34,436 nucleotides of DNA from Acidobacteria bacterium RIFCSPLOWO2_02_FULL_65_29 (GCA_001767435.1 MEKT01000177.1:1-34436), one strand, 5' to 3'. Counted from the stretch's first letter, positions 23,029 through 30,601 are shown. The notes: generated by a model not told the origin, from the sequence alone. Translations and numbers: made by a program.

Positions 23029-23220
23029 TTGGACATTGAAGACCGCTTCTCCGTGGTGTGTCCCTACTGCGGCGAGCAGATGGAGATCTACGTCGAGCCG
23101 GACGTCAAGGGCAGCTTCGTCCAGGACTGCGAGGTGTGCTGCAACCCGTGGCGCGTGCGCGTCACCGGACGCGGTGAGCGACGGGCGGTCCATCTCATGC
23201 GCGCGGACGGGTCGGAGTAG
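23029..23220 (+). CDS. CPXCG-type cysteine-rich small protein
   Basis: A 63-residue protein of the Cys_rich_CPXG family: C11-P-Y-C14-G and a second cluster with C34, C37 and C38, the likely zinc ligands, followed by a basic beta strand (PWRVRVTG). Function unknown; probably a zinc-ribbon adaptor. The start is taken as the TTG at 23029, since the family begins a few residues before the first CPxCG. A TAGAAT box at 23014-23019 lies only nine bases upstream, which would fit a leaderless transcript. It is divergent from the PQQ gene. Confidence 0.8.
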   Translation: MDIEDRFSVVCPYCGEQMEIYVEPDVKGSFVQDCEVCCNPWRVRVTGRGERRAVHLMRADGSE

Positions 23221-23221
23221 G

Positions 23222-23256
23222 TCTAGTCGATAGTCGTTAGTCGTTAGTCGTCAGTC
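23222..23256. repeat. Heptamer tract, unit TAGTCGT
   Basis: Four to five copies of a 7-nt unit start one base after the stop codon of the CPXCG gene. Every copy contains TAG, but only some lie in any one frame. Confidence 0.88.
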
Positions 23257-23344
23257 CCGAAACTGGCGCCCCGAATCTTACGCCGTCACCCCGAAATACT
23301 GCGCCGTTGCACGCGAGTAACGCTTCCCGCCTCTCTAAGCCTGA

Positions 23345-23665
23345 TTAGGGGACAACTACACGAACGCTTTGCGCTCCTTCGAACGTACCGGTTGACGCAC
23401 GGTGAGGGTAGACCACGACGTTGTAGGTACCACGCTGCAACGCGTTGGCGATCAGGCTGAATGACGAACGCTCAAACTGTCCGCCATAGGTCTCCGCCAC
23501 GTCTGGCCGCGAGTCGCCGGAATCTGCCACGCCGAGAAAGGTGGGATCGCCACCGGCGACGGTGAATGGCTGCTGCACTATCGCGCCACTCGACGGCATG
23601 TCGATCGCCATGCGCATCGACGGCCCGACTCGCGCGGACCTGCCCTCGTCGTTTATGCCTCCCAT
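23345..23665 (-). pseudogene. C-terminal remnant of a surface/Ig-like domain protein
   Basis: The last ~95 residues of this reading frame, from MRMAIDMPSSGAIVQQPFTV to the end, resemble a beta-domain often found at the C-terminus of large secreted acidobacterial proteins. In those, a VxxWAYP block normally comes between the QQPF and FLGVA segments. Here that middle part is missing (VAGGDPTFLGVA), and no signal peptide or upstream protein exists. Upstream of 23665 the frame only mirrors the antitoxin gene. It is most likely a 5'-truncated and internally deleted relic. A short expressed protein cannot be excluded. Confidence 0.6.
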
Positions 23666-23695
23666 TGGTGTCAATATGTATGGTAAATATAGGGT

Positions 23696-23917
23696 ATGAC
23701 AAAAACGACCGTCTATCTTCCGCCCGAGCTCAAGCGAGCGTTGACGAGAGTCGCCAGGCAGCGCCGGTGCAGCGAAGCGGAGTTGCTGCGCGAAGCGGTG
23801 TCGCGGCTCGCCGGCGAAGCTGAGGCGCCAGCCCCCAAACTCCCGCTGTTCCGATCGACGGGGCCGTCGATCGCCGAGGACGTCGACGGCGCTCTGGAAG
23901 GCTTCGGCCTCCGGTGA
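23696..23917 (+). CDS. vapB: Ribbon-helix-helix antitoxin (VapB-like)
   Basis: A 73-residue protein. The N-terminal MTKTTVYLPPELKRAL strand and helix, with the following RCSEAELLREAV helix, form a ribbon-helix-helix DNA-binding domain. The C-terminal tail (LPLFRSTGP...) would cover the toxin. It overlaps the PIN-domain gene by four bases (GTGA), the usual antitoxin-first order. Expected role: neutralises the nuclease and represses its own promoter. The upstream TATGGTAAATATAGGGT sequence (about 23678-23694) is A+T-rich and may hold the promoter and operator. Confidence 0.88.
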   Translation: MTKTTVYLPPELKRALTRVARQRRCSEAELLREAVSRLAGEAEAPAPKLPLFRSTGPSIAEDVDGALEGFGLR

Positions 23918-24333
23918 TCGTGCTGGACACGGGCGGGCTTTACGCCGCGCTCGACGCCAACGAGGCGCTGCACGGCCGCACGGTCGCGGCACTCGTCGCC
24001 TCGACGCCTCCGCGCGTCATCTCACCGTGTGTTCTCGCGGAACTGGACTACTTGGTTGGCAGCCGAGTGGGCCACCAGGCGCAGATGGCCCTCGTCGACG
24101 AGGTCGCGCGCGGCGCCTACCAGCTCGATCTCTTCTCGTCCGAGGATGTCGGTCACGCCAAGCGAATCATGGAGCGTTACGCCGACCTTCGGATCGGATT
24201 GGCGGACGCGTCGGTCGTCGTTCTCGCCAACCGTCACAGAACGTTGGACCTCCTCTGCACGGACCAGCGCCACTTCAGGGCGCTCCGGGGCACAGGCGGC
24301 AGGCCGTTCCGACTGCTTCCTTTCGACGCTTGA
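23914..24333 (+). CDS. vapC: PIN-domain toxin ribonuclease (VapC-like)
   Basis: A 139-residue PIN-domain protein. The four acidic residues of the metal site are all present: D5 (VLDTGG), E43 (LAELD), D98 (GLADAS) and D117 (TDQRHF), so it should be active as a Mg-dependent ribonuclease. The start is a GTG overlapping the antitoxin stop. Known family targets are tRNAs or rRNA; the target here is unknown. The pair lies next to a broken surface-protein gene and dense repeats, a typical place for a mobile toxin-antitoxin module. Confidence 0.9.
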   Translation: MIVLDTGGLYAALDANEALHGRTVAALVASTPPRVISPCVLAELDYLVGSRVGHQAQMALVDEVARGAYQLDLFSSEDVGHAKRIMERYADLRIGLADASVVVLANRHRTLDLLCTDQRHFRALRGTGGRPFRLLPFDA

Positions 24334-24339
24334 GCGGGG

Positions 24340-24366
24340 TTCTAGCCCCTAGCCTCTAGCCTCCTC
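24340..24366. repeat. Heptamer tract, unit TAGCCTC
   Basis: Three to four copies of a 7-nt unit fill the spacer between the convergent VapC and HD genes. They extend into the HD gene, where one copy supplies its stop codon and last residues. Confidence 0.8.
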
Positions 24367-24949
24367 TGATCACTCCCGAGGCACAAAACTCGTCGACGAG
24401 CGAAAGCACGAACGGCCACAGCGCCGGCATCGTGGACGCGATGGGCGCCATCCGGTGGAGCACCTGCTCGCGTGTCACCTGGTGCGCGCTCCAGCTGCCG
24501 CCGCCCGAGTACGCGTTCTGGAGGAGCGGCTGCAGCCGGTCGATCGCGTTGGCGAAGCGCGCCTCGGCGGTGGCGTGCGCCTCGAATTCCTCCCAGAGCG
24601 CGCGAAGGTGCGACGCTTGATCGAACGGCAGCAGGCCGAAGATGCGATCGGCAGCCGCGCGTTCCCGTGCGTCTTTCGTTTCGTGCGCCGCCGCGTCGTA
24701 CGCGAACGTGTCGCCCGCGTCGATCTCCACCAGATCGTGGACGGCCATCATCTCGAACACCCGCGCATGGTCGACCGACGCCGGCATGTACTCGCGCGCG
24801 ATCATGGCGGCCAGGATCAGGTGCCACGAGTGCTCGGCGGAGTTCTCCTGGCGCGTTCCATCGACGAGCGGCGTGCGGCGCAGGATCTGTTTGAGCTTGT
24901 CGGCTTCGACGAGAAACGCGATCTGGCTGGCGAGGCGATCGTCCGGCAT
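24356..24949 (-). CDS. HD-domain phosphohydrolase (YfbR/HDDC2-like)
   Basis: A 197-residue HD-superfamily protein. The metal-binding residues are visible in NSAEHSWHL (His), VHDLVEIDAGD (His-Asp) and a later Asp. The length and the opening RLASQIAFLVEADKLKQI fit the 5'-deoxynucleotidase/HDDC2 group, which removes phosphate from deoxynucleoside monophosphates. ATG 24949 is chosen because a perfect TATAAT lies ten bases before it, which makes the alternative ATG at 24961 part of the promoter; the transcript would then be leaderless. The C-terminal residues are encoded by a heptamer repeat. Confidence 0.82.
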   Translation of the reverse strand: MPDDRLASQIAFLVEADKLKQILRRTPLVDGTRQENSAEHSWHLILAAMIAREYMPASVDHARVFEMMAVHDLVEIDAGDTFAYDAAAHETKDARERAAADRIFGLLPFDQASHLRALWEEFEAHATAEARFANAIDRLQPLLQNAYSGGGSWSAHQVTREQVLHRMAPIASTMPALWPFVLSLVDEFCASGVIRGG

Positions 24950-24959
24950 GTGTCGGGGC

Positions 24960-24965
24960 ATTATA
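24960..24965 (-). promoter_or_regulatory. -10 box of the HD gene, leaderless type
   Basis: A perfect TATAAT on the minus strand ends ten bases before ATG 24949, so transcription would start at or within a few bases of the start codon. No -35 is clear. Confidence 0.6.
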
Positions 24966-24969
24966 GCCA

Positions 24970-25099
24970 CGGGCATCCCAGCCCCGAGCCCGCCTCCCAA
25001 ACCCCGATTTCCGAACCCCGAATCCCGAGCCCCGAGTCCCCACCTCCGCTCGCCTGATCGCCAGGCGAGCTGCGGCGGGCGGGCCGAGTCCCGAGTCCA
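24970..25099. repeat. Heptamer tracts, unit CCCGAGT / CCCCGAA
   Basis: A long degenerate run of C-rich heptamers fills the spacer between the divergent HD and FKBP genes. It is broken by a CGCTCGCCTG/CAGGCGAGC hairpin around 25048-25070. Nothing else is seen in this spacer except the two promoters at its ends. Confidence 0.78.
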
Positions 25100-25101
25100 T
25101 G

Positions 25102-25107
25102 TAAAAT
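25102..25107 (+). promoter_or_regulatory. -10 box of the FKBP gene, leaderless type
   Basis: TAAAAT lies six bases before the GTG start at 25114, and no ribosome-binding site fits in between, as expected for a leaderless transcript. Confidence 0.5.
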
Positions 25108-25113
25108 GATCGT

Positions 25114-25566
25114 GTGACCCTGATCGATCGCAACCACTCTCTCGTTCGGATCGCGTCCTTGCTGTCGCTGTCCGTCCTGATGGCCGCTGGGTGCACGACC
25201 AACAAGAGCCCCTCGGCACCATCCATGTCGAGCGCCCCGTATTCGCAAACCGACCTCGTGGTCGGTACCGGCACTTTTGCGGCCGCCGGCAATCGAGTCA
25301 CGGTCAGCTATGCCGGCTGGCTCTACAACGCCAGCGGGCCCAACGGCAAGGGCACGCAGTTCGATGCGCAGCCGAGCTTTGCCTTCGTGTTGGGCGCCGG
25401 CGCCGTCATCCGGGGTTGGGACCAAGGCGTCCAGGGCATGCGGGTGGGCGGACAGCGCCGACTCGTCATTCCGCCCGAGCTCGCCTACGGCACGTCGGGC
25501 GCTGGAGGGGTGATTCCGCCGAACGCCACGCTGGTCTTCGACATCACCCTGCTCGCCGTACAGTAG
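25114..25566 (+). CDS. FKBP-type peptidyl-prolyl isomerase lipoprotein
   Basis: A 150-residue lipoprotein: signal with lipobox LMAAGC, a short Ser-rich linker, then a single FKBP domain (about residues 45-150). The family signature is clear in VTVSYAGWLYN, GAVIRGWDQGVQGMRVGGQRRLVIPPELAYG and the final strand ATLVFDITLL. It should speed proline isomerisation of periplasmic proteins. Start GTG 25114, placed by the reading frame and the -10 box just upstream. Its stop is followed after ten bases by the 142-bp repeat. Confidence 0.92.
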   Translation: MTLIDRNHSLVRIASLLSLSVLMAAGCTTNKSPSAPSMSSAPYSQTDLVVGTGTFAAAGNRVTVSYAGWLYNASGPNGKGTQFDAQPSFAFVLGAGAVIRGWDQGVQGMRVGGQRRLVIPPELAYGTSGAGGVIPPNATLVFDITLLAVQ

Positions 25567-25576
25567 ATCCAAAATA

Positions 25577-25718
25577 ACGTGGGGCTCCGCCCCACACCCC
25601 GGCTCGGTCGCTTGCGGGGACCCCTTCGCCCCGCGCCGCTCCCTCGCAGGCGCGCCGTGCGCGCCTTGCCCGTTATGCGAGAACAAAATTCTCGTTTCGA
25701 CTAGCATAACGGGCTAAG
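25577..25718 (-). repeat. ~142-bp interspersed repeat, uninterrupted copy
   Basis: This is the inverted partner of 13517-13751 without the two inserted palindromes. It has a GTGGGGC/GCCCCAC hairpin (25579-25595) next to the FKBP stop and, at the other end, a long imperfect hairpin (25668-25714) built from GCCCGTTATGC and its complement with inner CGAGAA/TTCTCG. In both copies the small hairpin is nearest to a stop codon, so it may act as a transcription end signal. Confidence 0.82.
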
Positions 25719-25751
25719 AGAGCGTTGGGGAAATTGACCGACGACGAAAAC

Positions 25752-25835
25752 CGCGGAGCACGCAGAGATCGCATATCAGCCCATTCTAGAGTCCCCGCGA
25801 GCTCTGCGAGCTCTGCGGTGATCGTCGTGTTCGTA
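25752..25835. repeat. CGCGGAGC/CGCAGAG- and GAGCTCTGC-type tracts
   Basis: CCGCGGAGCACGCAGAG (25751-25767) and a 9-nt tandem GAGCTCTGC (25800-25817) are followed by GATCGTCGTG, the same order of motifs as in the spacer 20297-20472. The spacer 25719-25845 holds no gene. Confidence 0.65.
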
Positions 25836-25845
25836 ATTCCGGAAC

Positions 25846-28110
25846 GTGCGTTCAAGTGTGACAGGTCGCGATAGACGGCGCGGCGTGAGACGAGGTGCAG
25901 CCGCCCTGATCGCGGTCGCCTGCCTGGGCGACACCGTGACGGGCGTATCCGGCGGCGAGCCGCAGGGCGGCCGCGGCGAACCAGCGGCCGCCGCGGCGCC
26001 CAATCCCATCGATTACGCCACCGTCCGCTTCGAGCGGGTCGTCCGCGCCGTGCGAGTCAGCGAGCCGATCGCCATCGACGGCAAGCTCAACGAGCCGGCG
26101 TGGCAGCATGCCGAGCCGGCAACCGATTTCACGCAGTGGAATCCTCATCCCGGCATGCCCGCGTCGTACGACACCGACGCGCGGTTCCTGTACGACGACC
26201 AGAACCTGTACGTCGGCATACGGTGTTGGGACCCCGAGCCGAGCCGCATGACCGTCAGCGGGCTCGAGCGCGAGTTCGCCAGCGGCAACCAGGACGGCGT
26301 CGGGCTGTTCTTCGACACCCTGCACGACGGCCAATCGGGCTTCTACTTCGCCACCAACCCGGTCGGCGCCCACCACGATTTCCAGTCGTCGGCCGACGAC
26401 GGATACCGCAACAACGACTGGGAAGGCGTCTGGGACGTCAAGGTGACGATTGACGAGTCGGGATGGTCGGCCGAATTCATCGTGCCGTTCAAGACCCTGC
26501 GCTTCTCGAGCGCGCCGCGCCAGGAATGGGGACTCAACCTGATGCGGCGGATCCGGCGCTTCAACGAGGACAGCCACTGGGCGCCGTTGCCGCGGCGCTA
26601 TCGCGTGGCCCGCGCCTCGATGGCGGGCACGCTGACCGGGCTGGAGGGCATTCACCAGGGGCGCAATCTCAAGATCAAGCCGTACGGGATCTCGAAGTCG
26701 TTCGATACGGCCTCCTCGAAGCGTTCGCAGGCTGTGGACGCCGGACTCGACGTCAAGTACGGGCTGACCGAGTCGATGACGGTCGACCTCGGCTACCGCA
26801 CGGACTTCTCGCAGGTCGAGGCGGACCAGCAGCAGATCAACCTGACCCGGTTCAATCTGTTCTTCCCGGAGAAACGCGAGTTCTTCCTCGAGAACTCGGG
26901 CATTTTCGGAATCGCGAGCGCCGCCGGATCCTCCGGGAGCGCGAGCGACAACGTCATCCCGTTCTTCAGCCGGCGAATCGGGCTGAGTGCGGACGGATCG
27001 CCCCTTCCGATCGAAGGAGGGGCCCGGTTGTCGGGCCGGACCGGCGCCTACGACGTCGGCCTGCTCGGCATGAGGACGGGTCGCGACGGCGACACCCCGG
27101 CAGACACCTTCCTTGTTGGGCGCATCCGCCGTACGTTCAGGGGCCAGTCCTCGGTGGGCGCGTACGTGACGTCACGCGGGTCGGATTCGGGGAGAGACAA
27201 CCGGCTGTACGGCGTCGACGCGTTTCTCCGGTTCGTCGAGAAGCTCGAGGTGTCGTCGTATCTCATGCGGACCGACACGCCGGCGCGCCACGGGCAGGAT
27301 CGCGCACAGCGCCTGGGCGTGGTCTGGCGTGACAACGACTGGACGGCGGGGGGCGAGTACGAAGAAGTCCAGGCGAACTTCAACCCCGAGGCCGGCTTTG
27401 TCCGCCGAACGGACACGGGGCATTATTCGACCGACCTGGTATGGCGTCCGAGACCCGCAAGCGGCGGGTGGATCAGAAACTACACGCTGGGCGCGAACGC
27501 AGACTACTATGCGGCGAGCGGCACCGGCGCGCTCGAAACCCGGCAGCAAGGCGTGACCACCGGATTGTCGCTTCAGAGCGGCGCAAGCCTGGCGGCCACG
27601 GCCCTCCGTACGTTCGATCGGCTCGACGCGCCCTTCGCGATCCGCCCCGGCGTCGTCATCCCGATCGGCGACTACGAGTACGACAGCCTCGCGCTCACCT
27701 ACAGCAGCGATCAGAGCCGGCCGATCGCGGGCAGCACGAGCGTGTCGACCGGCGAGTTCTGGAACGGCCGCAGCCGATCGGTGTCCGGCTCACTGAGCCT
27801 GAAACCGAATTATCACTTGGCCCTGGCGGTCAGCTACAGCCGCAGCGACGTCCGGCTGCCGGCGGGCGACTTCGTGACCACGCTCGTCGGGGCGCGTCTC
27901 CTGTACGGGTTCACGAGCAAGGTCTTCCTGCACTCGTTCCTGCAGTACAACGCGACGACGAACCAGTTCAGCGCCAACACGCGCTTCAACATCATCCATC
28001 GGCCCCTGAGCGATCTGTTCGTGGTCTACAACGAACGGCGCGACACGATTTCTGGTGCGCTCGTGGATCGCGGACTGATCGTCAAGCTCACGAACTTGTT
28101 TGACTTTTAG
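25846..28110 (+). CDS. CBM9-like/DUF5916 outer-membrane beta-barrel protein
   Basis: About 754 residues. After a signal region comes a carbohydrate-binding family 9-like domain (about residues 70-260, with AIDGKLNEPAWQ, LYDDQNLYVGIRC and NDWEGVWDVKVTI). It is followed by a DUF5916 region beginning at QADQQQINLTRFNLFFPEKR-like sequence and a C-terminal beta barrel. The last residue is Phe, as in outer-membrane proteins recognised by BamA. Such proteins are common in Acidobacteria and Bacteroidota; the ligand is unknown. The start is uncertain: GTG 25846, or GTG 25858 or 25885 closer to the hydrophobic segment. Confidence 0.82.
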   Translation: MRSSVTGRDRRRGVRRGAAALIAVACLGDTVTGVSGGEPQGGRGEPAAAAAPNPIDYATVRFERVVRAVRVSEPIAIDGKLNEPAWQHAEPATDFTQWNPHPGMPASYDTDARFLYDDQNLYVGIRCWDPEPSRMTVSGLEREFASGNQDGVGLFFDTLHDGQSGFYFATNPVGAHHDFQSSADDGYRNNDWEGVWDVKVTIDESGWSAEFIVPFKTLRFSSAPRQEWGLNLMRRIRRFNEDSHWAPLPRRYRVARASMAGTLTGLEGIHQGRNLKIKPYGISKSFDTASSKRSQAVDAGLDVKYGLTESMTVDLGYRTDFSQVEADQQQINLTRFNLFFPEKREFFLENSGIFGIASAAGSSGSASDNVIPFFSRRIGLSADGSPLPIEGGARLSGRTGAYDVGLLGMRTGRDGDTPADTFLVGRIRRTFRGQSSVGAYVTSRGSDSGRDNRLYGVDAFLRFVEKLEVSSYLMRTDTPARHGQDRAQRLGVVWRDNDWTAGGEYEEVQANFNPEAGFVRRTDTGHYSTDLVWRPRPASGGWIRNYTLGANADYYAASGTGALETRQQGVTTGLSLQSGASLAATALRTFDRLDAPFAIRPGVVIPIGDYEYDSLALTYSSDQSRPIAGSTSVSTGEFWNGRSRSVSGSLSLKPNYHLALAVSYSRSDVRLPAGDFVTTLVGARLLYGFTSKVFLHSFLQYNATTNQFSANTRFNIIHRPLSDLFVVYNERRDTISGALVDRGLIVKLTNLFDF

Positions 28111-28162
28111 GGTTCGTCCGGGAATATATTCCAGGACGAGTCCCGAGCAGGGAGGTGACCGC

Positions 28163-29527
28163 ATGCGCCCATTCACGTTCGCGACTGCCGGATGCCTGAG
28201 CCTCGCGGCGCTGTGGCTGACCGGTGCGTCGGCCCAGGCGCCTCGTCCCGCTGCCGGCGTCGCGCTCTTTGAAGGCGCCCGCCTCATCGCCGGCGACGGC
28301 GGCCCGCCAATCGACGACTCCGCGTTCCTCGTCGAGAACGCCCGGTTCACCCGTGTCGGACGACGAGGCGACGTGCAGGCGCCGGCCGGCGCGATCCGGG
28401 TCGACCTGACTGGCAAGACCGTCATTCCCGCGCTCATCGACGCCCACTCCCACATCGGGTACATGAAGCACCTGACGAGCGGAGCGCACAACTACACGCG
28501 CGAGAACATCCTCGACCACATGCACCGCTTCGCGTACTTCGGCGTCGCCGCCAGCCAGGCGATGGGGAGCGACTTCGGCGAGATGCCGTTCCAGCTCCGC
28601 GACGACATCCTGGCCGGGAAATATCCCGACGCCGCACGGTTCCTCACCGCGGGCCGCGGGCTCGCGCCGATCGCCGAAATTACCCCCGACAACATGCGGC
28701 AGGCGGCGTTTCCGGTCACGACGCCCGAAGGCGCGCGCGCGTCCGTCCAGGAGCTCGTGCCGCGCAGGGTGAAGCTGATCAAGACATGGGTGGACGACCG
28801 GGGCGGCGCCGTCAAGAAGCTCACTCCCGAGCTGTACGGCGCGATTATCGATGAAGCGCACAGAAACGCGCTCCGCGTGGCCGTTCACGCCACCGGGCTC
28901 GAGGACGCCAAGCAGCTGCTCCGCGCCGGCATCGACGTCTTCGCTCACATGATCGGTGACGTCGACGCTGAGCTCGTATCGCTGTTCAAGGAGCATCCGA
29001 ACACGGCCGTGCTGTCCGCGCTCGGCGGACCGCATCGCGCGGTCTACGCGCCGTGGCTGAATCCGGTGCACCCGCTCATCCTCGAGACCGTGCAGCCCGA
29101 CCAGATCAAGCGGCTGCAGGGCCGGTTTCCACAAAGAAATCCCGCCCAGCTGAAGCGGTCGACCGACGCATGGGATCGTCTCGCGCGCGGCATCGCGAGG
29201 CTGAGCGCCGCCGGCGTGAAGATCGGCATCGGCACCGACGGCGGCGGCCAGCAGGGCGACCAGTTCATCGGCTGGACGATGCACGCGGAGCTGGAGAACA
29301 TGGTGATGGCGGGCATGCCGCCGGCCAGGGTGCTTGTGGCCGCCACGCGGACCTCGGCCGAGATTCTCGGACAGGACGATCTCGGGACGGTGGCAGCCGG
29401 CAAGAGCGCGGACTTCGTGGTGCTCGACGCGAATCCGCTCGACGACATCACGAACACGAGGAGAATCTCGCGGGTCTATCTGCGAGGCCGGCAGGTCGAT
29501 CGCGCGAAGCTGCGCGCGAGCTTCTAA
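28163..29527 (+). CDS. Secreted amidohydrolase (imidazolonepropionase-like)
   Basis: A 454-residue exported metal-dependent hydrolase. Signal peptide residues 1-24; metal ligands H95 and H97 (DAHSHI), probable carboxylated Lys near 207 (LIKTWVD), H242 (VAVHATG), H262 (VFAHMIGD) and catalytic D359 (GIGTDGG). The end shows the usual KSADFVVLDANPLDD small beta domain. Related enzymes cleave cyclic amides, dipeptides or carbamates; the substrate is unknown. GGGAGGTGA lies just before ATG 28163. A TATATT box inside the palindrome GGAATATATTCC (about 28122-28133) could be its -10. Confidence 0.87.
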   Translation: MRPFTFATAGCLSLAALWLTGASAQAPRPAAGVALFEGARLIAGDGGPPIDDSAFLVENARFTRVGRRGDVQAPAGAIRVDLTGKTVIPALIDAHSHIGYMKHLTSGAHNYTRENILDHMHRFAYFGVAASQAMGSDFGEMPFQLRDDILAGKYPDAARFLTAGRGLAPIAEITPDNMRQAAFPVTTPEGARASVQELVPRRVKLIKTWVDDRGGAVKKLTPELYGAIIDEAHRNALRVAVHATGLEDAKQLLRAGIDVFAHMIGDVDAELVSLFKEHPNTAVLSALGGPHRAVYAPWLNPVHPLILETVQPDQIKRLQGRFPQRNPAQLKRSTDAWDRLARGIARLSAAGVKIGIGTDGGGQQGDQFIGWTMHAELENMVMAGMPPARVLVAATRTSAEILGQDDLGTVAAGKSADFVVLDANPLDDITNTRRISRVYLRGRQVDRAKLRASF

Positions 29528-29642
29528 TCTGATTACAGTTCTTTCCGACTACCCGCCATTCTCGTGTGACGCGCGCGGGTCACCAATCGAATCGGCCAAT
29601 GTTTCCGCCTGGCACGCCCGGTGCAATGAGCGATGCGCCGGA

Positions 29643-30347
29643 ATGGCTGACCGTCCTCGCGTCATCGTCGCGTTGCCGAACCTCAGCGAGTGCGCCGCCG
29701 TGGCCGACTGGCTCTCGGCCGAAGGCTTCGAGCCGCTGGCGCGATCGAGCTCGCGAGCCGCGTTCGACGAAATGCACGCCCTGCCGTTCGATCTGCTGAT
29801 AGCGGACGCGGCCTTTGCGTTCCGCGATGGACTGCACACGCGCGGCCGGGGCCGCGCGCGCAACCCGCTGACGCCCACCATCGTCATCGGCGGCACGACT
29901 CGGGCGTCGCGCGGCGAAGCCGTCACGCCGCAGATCATGTACCTGACGCGGCCGATCGAGCACGCGATGCTCGTCTGTTTCGTCTCGATGGCGTTCATGG
30001 ACAGCCGGCCGACGCGGCGCTCGGCGCGAAAACCCGCGAGCCAGTTCGATGCCTTCGTCAACGGCCTGCCCGCCCGTCTCCTCGACGTCAGCAACGAGGG
30101 GTTTCGGCTGGAAGTGCCGCCCGATCAGCGGTCGCCGCTGCCACCGTACTTCAACATCCGAATTCCTGTGGTGGGCGTCTCCGTCACCGCGCAGCGCGTG
30201 TGGACGCGGACCTCGCCGAGCCGCGCATCGGCGAGGTGGTACGGCGGCGCGCTGGCACAGAACCGGATCCCAGCCGAGCGGGCGTGGCGATCGTTTGTCG
30301 ACACGATTCCAGTTGTCGGCGGCGCCGTCGAATGCGTGAACAGCTGA
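29643..30347 (+). CDS. Pseudo-receiver plus PilZ domain protein
   Basis: A 234-residue cytoplasmic protein. Residues 5-115 have the outline of a receiver domain with a single Asp at 55 (LLIADAAF); the acidic pair is missing and the conserved Lys is replaced (TRPIE), so phosphorylation is doubtful. Residues 120-234 look like a PilZ domain, with RRSAR (125-129) and DVSNEG (148-153) matching the RxxxR and DxSxxG c-di-GMP-binding motifs. It may link c-di-GMP to a partner. ATG 29643 has only a weak ribosome-binding site. No neighbouring gene explains its target. Confidence 0.68.
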   Translation: MADRPRVIVALPNLSECAAVADWLSAEGFEPLARSSSRAAFDEMHALPFDLLIADAAFAFRDGLHTRGRGRARNPLTPTIVIGGTTRASRGEAVTPQIMYLTRPIEHAMLVCFVSMAFMDSRPTRRSARKPASQFDAFVNGLPARLLDVSNEGFRLEVPPDQRSPLPPYFNIRIPVVGVSVTAQRVWTRTSPSRASARWYGGALAQNRIPAERAWRSFVDTIPVVGGAVECVNS

Positions 30348-30416
30348 GCGCTGAACGTCTTCAACCTCGCAACTCGCCGCTTCCCGTGATGGAGAGTCAT
30401 CCCGTCCGCGAGGCCG

Positions 30417-30539
30417 TCATACCGAGTACACCGTCCTGCCCCCGACGACGGTCCGGACCACCTTGATATTCATGATGGCGTCTGGATCGACGTCGTGCGG
30501 CGCCTTCTCGAGCATTCCTCCAACACACCCCACAGCCAT
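30417..30539 (-). pseudogene. C-terminal remnant of an amidohydrolase
   Basis: A 40-residue reading frame whose second half, VDPDAIMNIKVVRTVVGG and the next few residues, matches the usual C-terminus of amidohydrolases of the YtcJ-like group. Nothing upstream encodes a catalytic domain, and the flank quickly turns into unrelated sequence, so this is a relic. It occupies the spacer 30348-30601, where no other gene is visible. Confidence 0.7.
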
Positions 30540-30601
30540 GAGGCGCCGCGAGCGTCGGAGCGCTAAGGTATCACAGCAAATCGAGCAGCAGCACCGAGGA
30601 G

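Noticed and set aside
21330-23039. A 569-residue plus-strand frame opposite the same PQQ gene
   Set aside because: Antisense shadow; the PQQ motifs are on the minus strand.
21106-23193. A 695-residue minus-strand frame overlapping the PQQ gene
   Set aside because: Arg/Gly-rich shadow of the PQQ dehydrogenase in another frame, with no recognisable motif.
25668-25714. Possible integron attC site (GTTATGC...GCATAAC hairpin)
   Set aside because: The terminal heptamers do not fit the RYYYAAC/GTTRRRY consensus, no integrase or cassette array is present, and the hairpin is part of the 142-bp dispersed repeat.
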